In this document: positions 18,793 through 26,371 of the stretch, one piece after another
Position numbering within the stretch: position 1 is the first letter of the stretch
Layout of the letters: the number at the start of each line of letters is the position of its first letter
NCBI GenBank assembly: GCA_944375955.1
Contig: CALWBE010000060.1
Location: 1-35,813 of the forward strand
Direction: 5' to 3'
Length of the DNA: 35,813 bases
Source: an uncultured Clostridia bacterium
GTDB taxonomy: Bacteria > Bacillota > Clostridia > Oscillospirales > CAG-382
Position numbers and translations under genes: made by a program
The notes under the pieces: model-generated
Told to the model about the DNA's origin: nothing
The model's database searches: none
Seen by the model: only the letters and a program-made list of their open reading frames with translations

Positions 18793-21435
18793 ATGTCTGA
18801 AAGAAACAAGCTTCTCATTATAGACGGCAACAGCATATTAAACCGGGCATTTTACGGAGTGCGTCCAATGACGACACGAGACGGACGTCCGACAAATGCG
18901 ATATACGGCTTTATAAATATGATCTTAAAACAGCTTGAGGCGCTCTCGCCTCAGGCTGCAGGCATAGCTTTTGACCTAAAAGAACCGACTTTTCGTCACA
19001 AAAAATGCGACTTTTATAAAGCGACGAGGAAAGGTATGCCGGATGAACTGGCAGCTCAGCTTGACGGCGCAAAAAAAGCCGCTGAATATCTCGGACTGCA
19101 TGTCCTTTCTCTTTCAGGATATGAAGCTGACGACATACTCGGCAGCGCGGCGCGGCTTGCCGAAAATGATACTGCCAACGACTATGACTGCTATATAATG
19201 ACCGGCGACAGAGATACTTTTCAGCTTATAGGAAAAAAAGCCTTCGTCCTTTTATGCACAAACAACGATACTGTCCTTTATGATGAAAAAAAGATCGCCG
19301 AAACATACGGCGGTCTTATGCCTTCACAGCTTATTGACCTTAAAGCCCTTATGGGTGACAGTTCGGATAATATTCCGGGCGTATCCGGCATCGGCGAAAA
19401 AACTGCGGTAAAACTTATATCTGAATTTGCCTCTCTCGACGGTCTTTATGAAAATTATCAGAATTCATCCCTTTCGGCAGGGATAAAGACAAAACTTGAA
19501 AAAGACAAAGATATGGCGTATACCAGCAGATTCTTAGCTGAGATCTGCTGTGACGTGCCTTTGCCGCTGTCTTTTTCGGATCTTAAATATTCCGGCATAA
19601 ATAAATCCGCTTTTTATGAGCTTTTATCTTCATATGAGCTGAAAAGCATAATTAAAAGGCTGGGACTTACAAGCGGAGAAACCGGCAGCGTTTCTTCGGT
19701 ATCTTTATCGCTTTTTGATGAAGTTTCAGACAATGATAACGGCAGTGGTGAAAACGAGGTGCAAATATTTACCGATTTTGAAGAAAAACTTTCTGCTCCG
19801 CCGCTTTCAGACACGGTATCTGTCTATCCCGATATCGAAGAAAACAAATTATATATCGATCCCGACGGGAAAACAATGTATATAATACCAATGACCGATG
19901 AAAATCTGCGCGCCGTTTTTGATAATAACGCTTTAACGGTAATTATATATGATTCAAAAGAACTCTTCAGGGAAATTTTAAAGCGCAAAATTGACTCTTC
20001 AGATATATGTTCATGCGCGGTTTTTGACGTAATGCTTGCCGAATATGCGGTTTCCCCGTCTCCTAAAGGAAATATTGATGATATTCTTTCGGGCAGAAGC
20101 ACGGCAGGTTTTGATATTTCCGAAAAAACACAGAAAAAACTTTTATACGCCCGTGTTTTAAGAGAATTGCATGAAGAACTCAAAACACGGATTGAAAAAG
20201 AAAATCTTGAAAAAATCTGTTATGATATAGAATTTCCGCTTGCGCGCACACTTGCACGCATGGAACATGAAGGGTTCCTTCTTGACTGCGGCGGCATCGC
20301 CTCTTACGGCGAAACGCTCGACGCAAGGCTGCACGACCGCATTACGAACATTTACAAGCTGTCGGGCTGCGATTTCAATATAAATTCGACAAAACAGCTT
20401 GGCGAGGTATTATACGGCAAGCTTGGGCTCCCCGCTTTCAAAAAAACCAAAAGCGGATTTTCCACCGATGCAGAAACTCTCGAAAAACTGCGTCCTTATC
20501 ATCCGATAATAAATGAAATCCTTGATTACAGAGTCGTTTCAAAGCTGAAGTCAACATATGTCGAGGGACTTTTAAAAGTTGTCGACAAAGAAGATATGCG
20601 AGTTCATACCACTTTTAAACAAGCCCTTACAATGACCGGCAGGCTGTCATCAGTCGAGCCTAATCTTCAGAATATCCCTATAAAACAGGCGGAAGGACGG
20701 GAGCTGAGAAAATTTTTCATCGCTTCTCCCGGGAATATGCTTGTCGACGCCGATTATTCGCAGATCGAACTTCGCATACTCGCTTCGCTTTCTCAGGATA
20801 AAAATATGTGCGACGCCTTTCTTTCTGGAGCAGATATCCATACCATGACTGCTTCACAGGTTTTCGGAGTTCCCGCGGGCGACGTCACTCCCGAAATGAG
20901 AAAAAGCGCAAAGGCCGTAAATTTCGGTATAGTTTACGGGATCTCTGATTTTTCGCTTGCGGGCGATATCGGCACTACAAGAAAAGTAGCCGCAGAATAT
21001 ATTGAAAAATATTTCTTAAAATATCCGCAGATACGCGAATATCTTGATTCTCAAATAGATTTTGCGGTAAAAAACGGGTATGTTACAACTCTTTTCGGCA
21101 GACGCCGTTATATCCCCGAACTTTCGGCAAAAAATAAAGTTATGCAGGCTTTCGGAAAACGAGTCGCTATGAATTCCCCGATTCAGGGAACTGCCGCCGA
21201 TATAATAAAGCTTGCAATGATTCATACCGAAAAGGCACTTCGGCGCGAAAATCTGCAGGCGAAACTGATTCTTCAGATCCATGATGAACTAATCGTAGAA
21301 TGCCCTCAAAATGAAACCGAAAAGGTTTGCGGTATTCTGAAGTATGAAATGGAAAACTGCACGGGAAATCTGCTTAGAGTTCCTTTAGATGTGTCTTTAT
21401 CATACGGCAAAAATTGGTATGAAGCTCACGAGTAA
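18793..21435 (+). CDS. polA: DNA polymerase I
   Basis: An 880-residue repair and gap-filling polymerase. The N-terminal 5'-3' exonuclease domain (about 1-290) keeps its acidic residues (LLIDGNS, EADDILG, TGDRDTFQL, GDSSDNIPGV). The middle domain (about 315-470) has the 3'-5' exonuclease fold region but lacks the D-x-E and later catalytic Asp motifs, so proofreading should be inactive, as in Bacillus Pol I. The polymerase domain has motif A DYSQIELR (Asp654), motif B RKSAKAVNFGIVYG and motif C QIHDELIVE (His830, Asp831, Glu832). The ATG at 18793 has AAAAGG upstream. It is the last gene of the hisS-aspS-polA run, closed by the 21451 terminator. Confidence 0.98.
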   Translation: MSERNKLLIIDGNSILNRAFYGVRPMTTRDGRPTNAIYGFINMILKQLEALSPQAAGIAFDLKEPTFRHKKCDFYKATRKGMPDELAAQLDGAKKAAEYLGLHVLSLSGYEADDILGSAARLAENDTANDYDCYIMTGDRDTFQLIGKKAFVLLCTNNDTVLYDEKKIAETYGGLMPSQLIDLKALMGDSSDNIPGVSGIGEKTAVKLISEFASLDGLYENYQNSSLSAGIKTKLEKDKDMAYTSRFLAEICCDVPLPLSFSDLKYSGINKSAFYELLSSYELKSIIKRLGLTSGETGSVSSVSLSLFDEVSDNDNGSGENEVQIFTDFEEKLSAPPLSDTVSVYPDIEENKLYIDPDGKTMYIIPMTDENLRAVFDNNALTVIIYDSKELFREILKRKIDSSDICSCAVFDVMLAEYAVSPSPKGNIDDILSGRSTAGFDISEKTQKKLLYARVLRELHEELKTRIEKENLEKICYDIEFPLARTLARMEHEGFLLDCGGIASYGETLDARLHDRITNIYKLSGCDFNINSTKQLGEVLYGKLGLPAFKKTKSGFSTDAETLEKLRPYHPIINEILDYRVVSKLKSTYVEGLLKVVDKEDMRVHTTFKQALTMTGRLSSVEPNLQNIPIKQAEGRELRKFFIASPGNMLVDADYSQIELRILASLSQDKNMCDAFLSGADIHTMTASQVFGVPAGDVTPEMRKSAKAVNFGIVYGISDFSLAGDIGTTRKVAAEYIEKYFLKYPQIREYLDSQIDFAVKNGYVTTLFGRRRYIPELSAKNKVMQAFGKRVAMNSPIQGTAADIIKLAMIHTEKALRRENLQAKLILQIHDELIVECPQNETEKVCGILKYEMENCTGNLLRVPLDVSLSYGKNWYEAHE

Positions 21436-21450
21436 AAATTTTTAAAAAAT

Positions 21451-21488
21451 TTACGGAGATTCTGTAATTCAGATTCTCCGTAATTTTT
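21451..21488. terminator. Bidirectional terminator between polA and the Rrf2 gene
   Basis: A 14-bp stem with one mismatch, TTACGGAGATTCTG (21451-21464) and CAGATTCTCCGTAA (21470-21483), loop of five. T-rich tails occur on both strands, so it serves the convergent genes polA and the Rrf2 gene. Confidence 0.9.
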
Positions 21489-21503
21489 ATTTATATATGT
21501 AAA

Positions 21504-21944
21504 TTATAAAATCCAGATCGACGGGTCTTTCCTTGCCGGCGCTCTGCCGCTGTTTACAAGCTCTTCAAGAGTTCTTCCGTCTAAATATTCATAAACCGCC
21601 TTCTCAAGTCCGCTCCAAAAATCCGCCGCCTTGCAGCCGCTTTTCCTTTCACAGCCTTCTGCACTAAGACACGGCGATGTTTCAAAGCTTCCCTCTGACG
21701 CTCTGAATATATCTCCTATTTTATATTCCGACGGCTTCCTTGAAAGCTTATATCCTCCGCCGTTTCCGCGCGTGCCTATGACAAGGTCAGCTTTTGATAA
21801 AAGGGATATTATCTGCTCAAGATATTTTACCGTAATATCCTGTCTTTCTCCTATATCCTTTAAAGGAACAAATCCCTCTTTGCCGTTTTCGGCAAGATCT
21901 ATCATTATACGCAGGGCATATCTTCCCTTAGTGGATACCTTCAT
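21504..21944 (-). CDS. Rrf2 family transcription regulator, IscR-like cysteines
   Basis: A 146-residue winged-helix regulator of the Rrf2 family, starting MKVSTKGRYALR. The recognition helix region is DITVKYLEQII, followed by the wing TRGNGGGYKLSR. Three cysteines stand at 92, 98 and 104, exactly the positions of the [2Fe-2S] ligands of E. coli IscR. The fourth IscR ligand (His107) is Ala here with Asp108 next to it, so cluster ligation must differ if a cluster is bound. A CymR-type sensor would not need the cysteines. No iscS or iscU lies beside it. The ATG at 21944 has a perfect GGAGGA eight bases away. Confidence 0.9.
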   Translation of the reverse strand: MKVSTKGRYALRIMIDLAENGKEGFVPLKDIGERQDITVKYLEQIISLLSKADLVIGTRGNGGGYKLSRKPSEYKIGDIFRASEGSFETSPCLSAEGCERKSGCKAADFWSGLEKAVYEYLDGRTLEELVNSGRAPARKDPSIWIL

Positions 21945-21995
21945 ATTTCTTCCTCCGTGCCTATTTTTACATTCCCGTGTTGTTTCCTCTTAAAT

Positions 21996-22008
21996 ATTCC
22001 TACTGAAT
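21996..22008. promoter_or_regulatory. Dyad in the leader of the Rrf2 gene, candidate operator
   Basis: ATTCCTACTGAAT: arms ATTC/GAAT around a 5-base centre. It lies about 50 bases upstream of the ATG and downstream of the predicted transcription start, a position suited to autorepression by roadblock. Confidence 0.35.
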
Positions 22009-22045
22009 AAATACGCGGTATGCCGGCAATTTTTAAATTATATAT

Positions 22046-22073
22046 ATTATATCATGGATTTATTTTTTTTCAA
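22046..22073 (-). promoter_or_regulatory. Sigma-A promoter of the Rrf2 gene
   Basis: On the minus strand TTGAAA (22073-22068), 16 bases, TATAAT (22051-22046). The predicted leader is about 95 bases. Confidence 0.65.
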
Positions 22074-22200
22074 GCAAAATCATTTAAAATATTTTTATTA
22101 TCCGCAATTTACTTCAGAATAAGTCATAAATTAAAAGCATATAATACATATATAAAATTATGCCGAAAAATACGGTATTTTTAAAACGGGAGAACTTAGT

Positions 22201-22683
22201 ATGAATACAAAAGCCGCAAAAATTTCAATTCCGAAACTTATATTCGCCTGCCTTATTTCTCTGGCTGCGGGAGGTTTAGGGTCGCTGCTTGCAGGAAACA
22301 GCTTTGAAATATATCAATATCTCGAAAAACCTCCGTTTTCACCTCCTGCGATCATTTTTCCTATCGTCTGGACAATTCTTTATATATTAATGGGTATAGC
22401 TTCATATCTTATATTTATAGAGCATACCGATGAATCTAAAAAAGCTCTCACAACATATACCTTCTATCTTATACTGAATATTCTGTGGCCTACTGCATTT
22501 TTTAAAAAAGGCGCGTTTCTTGCAGCTCTTCTGCTGCTGGCAGGTCAGCTTTTACTGCTCGGCGCATGCTTTAATTCATATTACCATATAAACAAAAAAG
22601 CTGCATTCCTTATGGTGCCGACAATATTATGGAGTATTTTCGCGATGTATTTGAATGTCGGATTTTTATTCCTCAACGCTTAA
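22201..22683 (+). CDS. tspO: TspO/MBR family membrane protein
   Basis: A 160-residue protein with five predicted membrane helices and the TspO signatures: PPFSPPAIIFPIVWTILYIL at about residues 45-64, the LNILWP segment (usually LNxxWS), and W-x-x-F-A-x-YLN near the C-terminus. TspO proteins bind porphyrins and cholesterol-like ligands; bacterial roles include tetrapyrrole handling and stress responses. The ATG at 22201 has GGGAG eight bases upstream. A TATAAT occurs at 22140-22145 with no good -35. It looks monocistronic, ending at the 22729 hairpin. Confidence 0.93.
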   Translation: MNTKAAKISIPKLIFACLISLAAGGLGSLLAGNSFEIYQYLEKPPFSPPAIIFPIVWTILYILMGIASYLIFIEHTDESKKALTTYTFYLILNILWPTAFFKKGAFLAALLLLAGQLLLLGACFNSYYHINKKAAFLMVPTILWSIFAMYLNVGFLFLNA

Positions 22684-22728
22684 TGAACAATATCCCTCAA
22701 ACTTTTGACAATAAATTGTGTATTTTCT

Positions 22729-22758
22729 AAAACCGGAAGAAAAAATTCTTCCGGTTTT
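22729..22758 (+). terminator. Terminator of tspO
   Basis: A perfect 13-bp stem, AAAACCGGAAGAA (22729-22741) with TTCTTCCGGTTTT (22746-22758), loop of four A. The T-tract is the end of the stem itself plus ATACTTT. Confidence 0.75.
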
Positions 22759-22834
22759 ATACTTTATCAATCTAATAGCTAAAAAAGGAAATTCAGCTAA
22801 GCACTTATCATTCATCATTTTTATTTTTTAATTT

Positions 22835-22862
22835 TTGTGACCAGATCACGGTTTTTTATAAA
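22835..22862 (+). promoter_or_regulatory. Candidate promoter of ccdA-tlpA with a GTGA-N5-TCAC dyad
   Basis: TTGTGA (22835-22840), 16 bases, TATAAA (22857-22862). The dyad GTGA-CCAGA-TCAC (22837-22849) overlaps the -35 and resembles a Crp/Fnr-family half-site pair with one base less than usual. An alternative -10 TATAAT is at 22872-22877. Assignment is tentative. Confidence 0.35.
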
Positions 22863-22930
22863 ATAAAAAACTATAATTATTAATAAATATTATGTATTAT
22901 ATTTAGCATAAAGAAAAAAGGAGAGAAAAA

Positions 22931-23584
22931 ATGCAGTATGTTATTACATTTTTAGAAGGTATCATATCATTTGTTTCACCTTGTATGCTGCCTATGCTTC
23001 CGATATATATTTCATACTTTGCCGGAAGCGAAAACAAAAAGCATAAGACTTTTTTAAAATCGCTGGCATTTGTGTTGGGATTTACCGTCACTTTTACCCT
23101 TTTAGGACTTTTTGCCGGAACTCTCGGCTCTTTTCTGACAAGTTATCGGAAAATTGTAAATATAATTGCCGGTCTGCTTGTTATTATTTTCGGCTTATCC
23201 TATCTTGAAATAATAAAGCTGCCGTTTTTTAAAGGTATAAACCACAGTGCAAAAATAGACAGTATTTTTTCCGCATTTATCTTCGGAGTAATATATTCGG
23301 TAAGTCTTACGCCGTGCGTCGGAGCTTTCCTCGGATCTGCGCTTATGCTTGCTTCTTCTGCCGGCGGCGCCCTAAAGGGAACTTTACTGCTGCTTGCCTA
23401 TTCTTTGGGGCTGGGAATTCCGTTTATATTGTCGGCAGTTTTGATAGATAAACTTAAAACTACTTTTACGTTTATAAAAAAACACTATAAAGCAATAAGC
23501 ATTGCCAGCGGTATTTTCCTCATTGTTCTCGGAATTTTAATAATGTTCGGAATTATGAATTCGCTGTTTTACATGCTTGCATGA
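22931..23584 (+). CDS. ccdA: CcdA-type transmembrane thiol-disulfide electron carrier
   Basis: A 217-residue membrane protein with six predicted helices, of the CcdA/DsbD-beta family. It moves reducing equivalents from cytoplasmic thioredoxin to extracytoplasmic thioredoxin-like proteins. The redox pair is Cys18 in FVSPCMLP and Cys129 in SLTPCVGA, at the expected places in helices 1 and 4. The ATG at 22931 follows AAAAGGAGAG. The stop is 12 bases before tlpA, so the two form an operon and most likely a functional pair. Confidence 0.93.
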   Translation: MQYVITFLEGIISFVSPCMLPMLPIYISYFAGSENKKHKTFLKSLAFVLGFTVTFTLLGLFAGTLGSFLTSYRKIVNIIAGLLVIIFGLSYLEIIKLPFFKGINHSAKIDSIFSAFIFGVIYSVSLTPCVGAFLGSALMLASSAGGALKGTLLLLAYSLGLGIPFILSAVLIDKLKTTFTFIKKHYKAISIASGIFLIVLGILIMFGIMNSLFYMLA

Positions 23585-23596
23585 GAGGAGACGTTT

Positions 23597-24238
23597 ATGA
23601 ATAAAACTTTAAAATACGTTATTTACATCGTTATATTTGCCTTAATTTTTGTAGCGGCTTTTTTTGCCTACGGATATCTGTCTGAAAACTATATGTCAGA
23701 AGACAGAAACGGCGGTGTTGAGAAAGAAAAAGACAATTCAGCAAATGACAGCAAGGAAGACGGCTCGGATAAAGAGCTCGGCACGCAAAATAATTCCCAA
23801 GAGTCTGAAGCGGAACCGGCGCCGGATTTCACCGTTTTTGACAGCGACGGAAACGAAGTATCGTTATCGGATAATATCGGCAAACCGGTTATAATCAATT
23901 TTTGGGCAAGCTGGTGCTCGCCGTGCAAAACCGAACTGCCTTACTTTAACAGCGCATATGAAGAATATAAAGACGATATTGAATTTATGATGATTAATCT
24001 GACAGACGGACTGAGCGAAACCACCGAAAAAGTAAAAGACTTTATTTCGGAAAATGAATACTCATTTTCTGTTTACTATGATACGGAAAGTTCTGCCGCT
24101 TCAGCCTATGAGACAATGTATATTCCTCTTACCGTATTTATAAACGATAAAGGTGAAGTTGAAGATTCTCATGTCGGAATGATGAGCGAAGCTGCTCTTT
24201 ACAATTATATAGATCAGCTGCTTGGAATAGCCGAATAA
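23597..24238 (+). CDS. Membrane-anchored TlpA/ResA-like thioredoxin
   Basis: A 213-residue protein with an N-terminal membrane anchor (about residues 7-27) and a long acidic, Ser/Asn-rich linker (about 30-73). The C-terminal TlpA-like thioredoxin domain has the active site WASWCSPCK (Cys107, Cys110) and the cis-proline segment YIPLTVFI. It probably keeps secreted or membrane proteins reduced, using electrons from the CcdA protein encoded just before it. No cytochrome c gene or peptide methionine sulfoxide reductase is beside it, so its target is unknown. The ATG at 23597 has GAGGAG upstream. Confidence 0.92.
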   Translation: MNKTLKYVIYIVIFALIFVAAFFAYGYLSENYMSEDRNGGVEKEKDNSANDSKEDGSDKELGTQNNSQESEAEPAPDFTVFDSDGNEVSLSDNIGKPVIINFWASWCSPCKTELPYFNSAYEEYKDDIEFMMINLTDGLSETTEKVKDFISENEYSFSVYYDTESSAASAYETMYIPLTVFINDKGEVEDSHVGMMSEAALYNYIDQLLGIAE

Positions 24239-24261
24239 ACCGCTTATACCGTTTTATGCTG

Positions 24262-24301
24262 AAAAACAGCCTCTTTCATAAATAAAAGAGGCTGTTTTTT
24301 T
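24262..24301. terminator. Bidirectional terminator of ccdA-tlpA and the AGCS gene
   Basis: Stem AAACAGCCTCTTT (24264-24276) with AAAGAGGCTGTTT (24285-24297), then further T; the minus strand also has TTTTT after the stem. It separates two convergent units. Confidence 0.92.
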
Positions 24302-24365
24302 GTATCATTATAAAATCCGGCATATGCTTTTTAAAGTCTACGCTTGTTTTTTAACTATTTAATTT

Positions 24366-25814
24366 TTACTTGCCGTTATTTCTATTTTTGTAAGCGGCAA
24401 TTCCTTTCTTTGCAGAAACAGCTACAGCTCCTGACAATGCCGCGAGCGCTATAACGTTCGGCAAAACCATAAGGTTATTAAACATATCCATAAGCGCCCA
24501 GACAAGATCATTTCTCAAACATGATCCTATGAATATGAACACCACCGCCAATACTGAATATACCACAACCGCCTTTTTGCCGAAAAGATACTCAAAATTT
24601 ATCTTTCCAAAAAGATTCCAGCCGAGAATAGTTGAAAATGCAAAAAACAAAAGACATACCGCAACAAAAATACTTCCGATATCCGCTCCGAAAATTTTTC
24701 CGAAAGCAAGCTGCGCCATATTTGTATTCATTACCCCATCGGCGGAACCTGATGCAAGCACACCGTCTCCGGCATACAATGTAGAAATTACGACAAGAGC
24801 TGTCATAGTCAAAACTACAAAAGTATCTATAAATACGCCGATCATCGCAACTACACCCTGTTCATGAGGAGTTTTTACCTTCGCAAGAGCATGCGCGTGA
24901 GGTGTAGAACCCATACCGGCTTCATTTGAAAACAATCCTCTTTTTGCACCCTGGCTTATAGCTGTCTTCAGCGCCATTCCTATGCCTCCGCCTATTATGG
25001 CGTTAGGCTGAAATGCATATTTAAATATCATTCCAAACGTTTCAGGCACATATTTTATTCTTGCAAATATTATAACAAGTCCACCGACTAGATATATAAC
25101 TGCCATAATCGGAACAAGCTTTTCGGTTACCGACGCTATTCTCTGTGCGCCGCCTATAAAAATGATTCCTGAAATAACAGCTATCACAGCTCCTGCTATT
25201 GCCGCGGTAACCGTTATATTCACAGAACCTAGTGAAATAAGTATATTGCTGCGTTCAGGATCAATTATATTTTCTATCGCTTCGGTTATTGAGTTTGCCT
25301 GAACCATAGTTCCTATAAACCCTAAAGCTATTGTAATTGAAACCGCGAAGAAAACCGCAAGAAATGTGCCGAATTTTCCGGAAAACGCACGTTTTATATA
25401 ATATACCGGGCCTCCCTTTACCGACCCGTCTGCCGCAACTTGTTTTGTCTCCTGTGCAAGAACCGCTTCGGCATATATTGTCGCCATTCCGAAAAATGCT
25501 ATAACCCACATCCAGAAAATCGCTCCGGGGCCTCCCGTCAAAATAGCGCCGCATGCTCCAACTATATTTCCGGTTCCTACCTGTGCCGCAACCGCCGTCG
25601 CAAGTGCCTGAAAGGACGAAAGCCCTCCTCCATGCTTGCCTCCGCTCATTGTAAATTTGCCGAATACGTCTTTAATGCCTTCTCCAAAACAACGTATCTG
25701 CACAAAATGAGTCTTAATTGTAAACAATACACCCGCTCCGATAAGCAAAACTATTAGAATATAATCGGACAGATATGTATTTATCGTATCAACGATATTC
25801 TGTAATGCTTCCAT
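24366..25814 (-). CDS. Alanine/glycine:cation symporter, AGCS family
   Basis: A 482-residue membrane protein with about eleven helices, of the sodium-dependent AGCS (DAACS/AlsT) family. Family segments seen: VAAQVGTGNIVGACGAI near residue 74, a GGPGAIFWMW stretch, and KRGLFSNEAGMGSTPHAHA near residue 300. The gene lies behind a glycine riboswitch with an intrinsic terminator, so glycine is the most likely substrate, perhaps with alanine. The ATG at 25814 has AAGGAGG upstream, placed right after the riboswitch terminator. Confidence 0.96.
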   Translation of the reverse strand: MEALQNIVDTINTYLSDYILIVLLIGAGVLFTIKTHFVQIRCFGEGIKDVFGKFTMSGGKHGGGLSSFQALATAVAAQVGTGNIVGACGAILTGGPGAIFWMWVIAFFGMATIYAEAVLAQETKQVAADGSVKGGPVYYIKRAFSGKFGTFLAVFFAVSITIALGFIGTMVQANSITEAIENIIDPERSNILISLGSVNITVTAAIAGAVIAVISGIIFIGGAQRIASVTEKLVPIMAVIYLVGGLVIIFARIKYVPETFGMIFKYAFQPNAIIGGGIGMALKTAISQGAKRGLFSNEAGMGSTPHAHALAKVKTPHEQGVVAMIGVFIDTFVVLTMTALVVISTLYAGDGVLASGSADGVMNTNMAQLAFGKIFGADIGSIFVAVCLLFFAFSTILGWNLFGKINFEYLFGKKAVVVYSVLAVVFIFIGSCLRNDLVWALMDMFNNLMVLPNVIALAALSGAVAVSAKKGIAAYKNRNNGK

Positions 25815-25830
25815 TTTTCCTCCTTAAAAC

Positions 25831-25855
25831 AAAAAATGCCGCCGAAAACGACAGC
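25831..25855 (-). terminator. Riboswitch-controlled terminator before the AGCS gene
   Basis: On the minus strand GCTGTCG (25855-25849), loop TTTT, CGGCGGC (25844-25838): seven pairs with two G-U, then ATTTTTT. It sits between the glycine aptamer and the ribosome binding site and is the likely expression platform. Confidence 0.8.
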
Positions 25856-25915
25856 TCAGAAGAATAAAATTACAGAAAAACACAATATTTCATTATTTCT
25901 TATAAAGAATATTTG

Positions 25916-26036
25916 CTCTGTTCTTTTGCCTGAGAGATTCGGCATAAATATGCCTTGCACCTTCGGCACCCGCAAAGGGGATTCTCCAGAGAACTCTCCG
26001 CTCTCAGTTTCGATTTGTTTTAATCGATTCTAAGAG
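25916..26036 (-). promoter_or_regulatory. Glycine riboswitch (single aptamer with 5' partner stem)
   Basis: The minus strand holds the conserved aptamer between 25999 and 25916: GGAGAG, a TTCTCTGGAGAA hairpin, GTGCCGAAGGTGCAAG, a GGCATA/TATGCC stem, and CTCTCAGGCAAAAGAACAG. Only one full aptamer is present. Upstream (26036-26001) an extra stem, AGAG...CTCT around AATCGAT...AATCG-like pairing, looks like the degenerate ghost aptamer seen beside singlet glycine switches. The long stretch 25815-26371 is thus explained by terminator, switch and two divergent promoters. Confidence 0.93.
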
Positions 26037-26074
26037 TTTCAGCGAGTATTTTGTCTTTTTTTATTTATGCTGTT

Positions 26075-26103
26075 ATTTTATATCATCATACAAGATTTGT
26101 CAA
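26075..26103 (-). promoter_or_regulatory. Sigma-A promoter of the riboswitch-AGCS transcript
   Basis: On the minus strand TTGACA (26103-26098), 17 bases, TAAAAT (26080-26075). The start near 26068 lies about 30 bases before the riboswitch. Confidence 0.75.
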
Positions 26104-26239
26104 GTAAATACTTAAAGTGTATAAAATATTTTTCCTTATTGCATTACGTATCACAAATATAAAACAGTTCATATCATTAAATTGCAGTATGAATTTATTG
26201 TTTTGGTATAAAGATTTATTTAAATTATTTCAATTTATC

Positions 26240-26278
26240 TTGACAAATATTTGACATTTTGGTAAACTAATTTATTAT
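26240..26278 (+). promoter_or_regulatory. Two overlapping sigma-A promoters of the aspartokinase gene
   Basis: First: TTGACA (26240-26245), 17 bases, TAAACT (26263-26268). Second: TTGACA (26251-26256), 16 bases, TATTAT (26273-26278). They are offset by about 10 bases. The leader of about 90 bases shows no lysine riboswitch or T-box. Confidence 0.65.
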
Positions 26279-26371
26279 CGGTTATTATATTAAGAGTAAA
26301 ATTATATCTTATATTTTATATGCCGTGTTTTTTGAAATTTATTTTTAACATACTATACAGGAGTAAATGCA

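Noticed and set aside
26279..26371. Possible lysine riboswitch before the aspartokinase gene
   Set aside because: Too short, and no lysine-aptamer core sequences are present.
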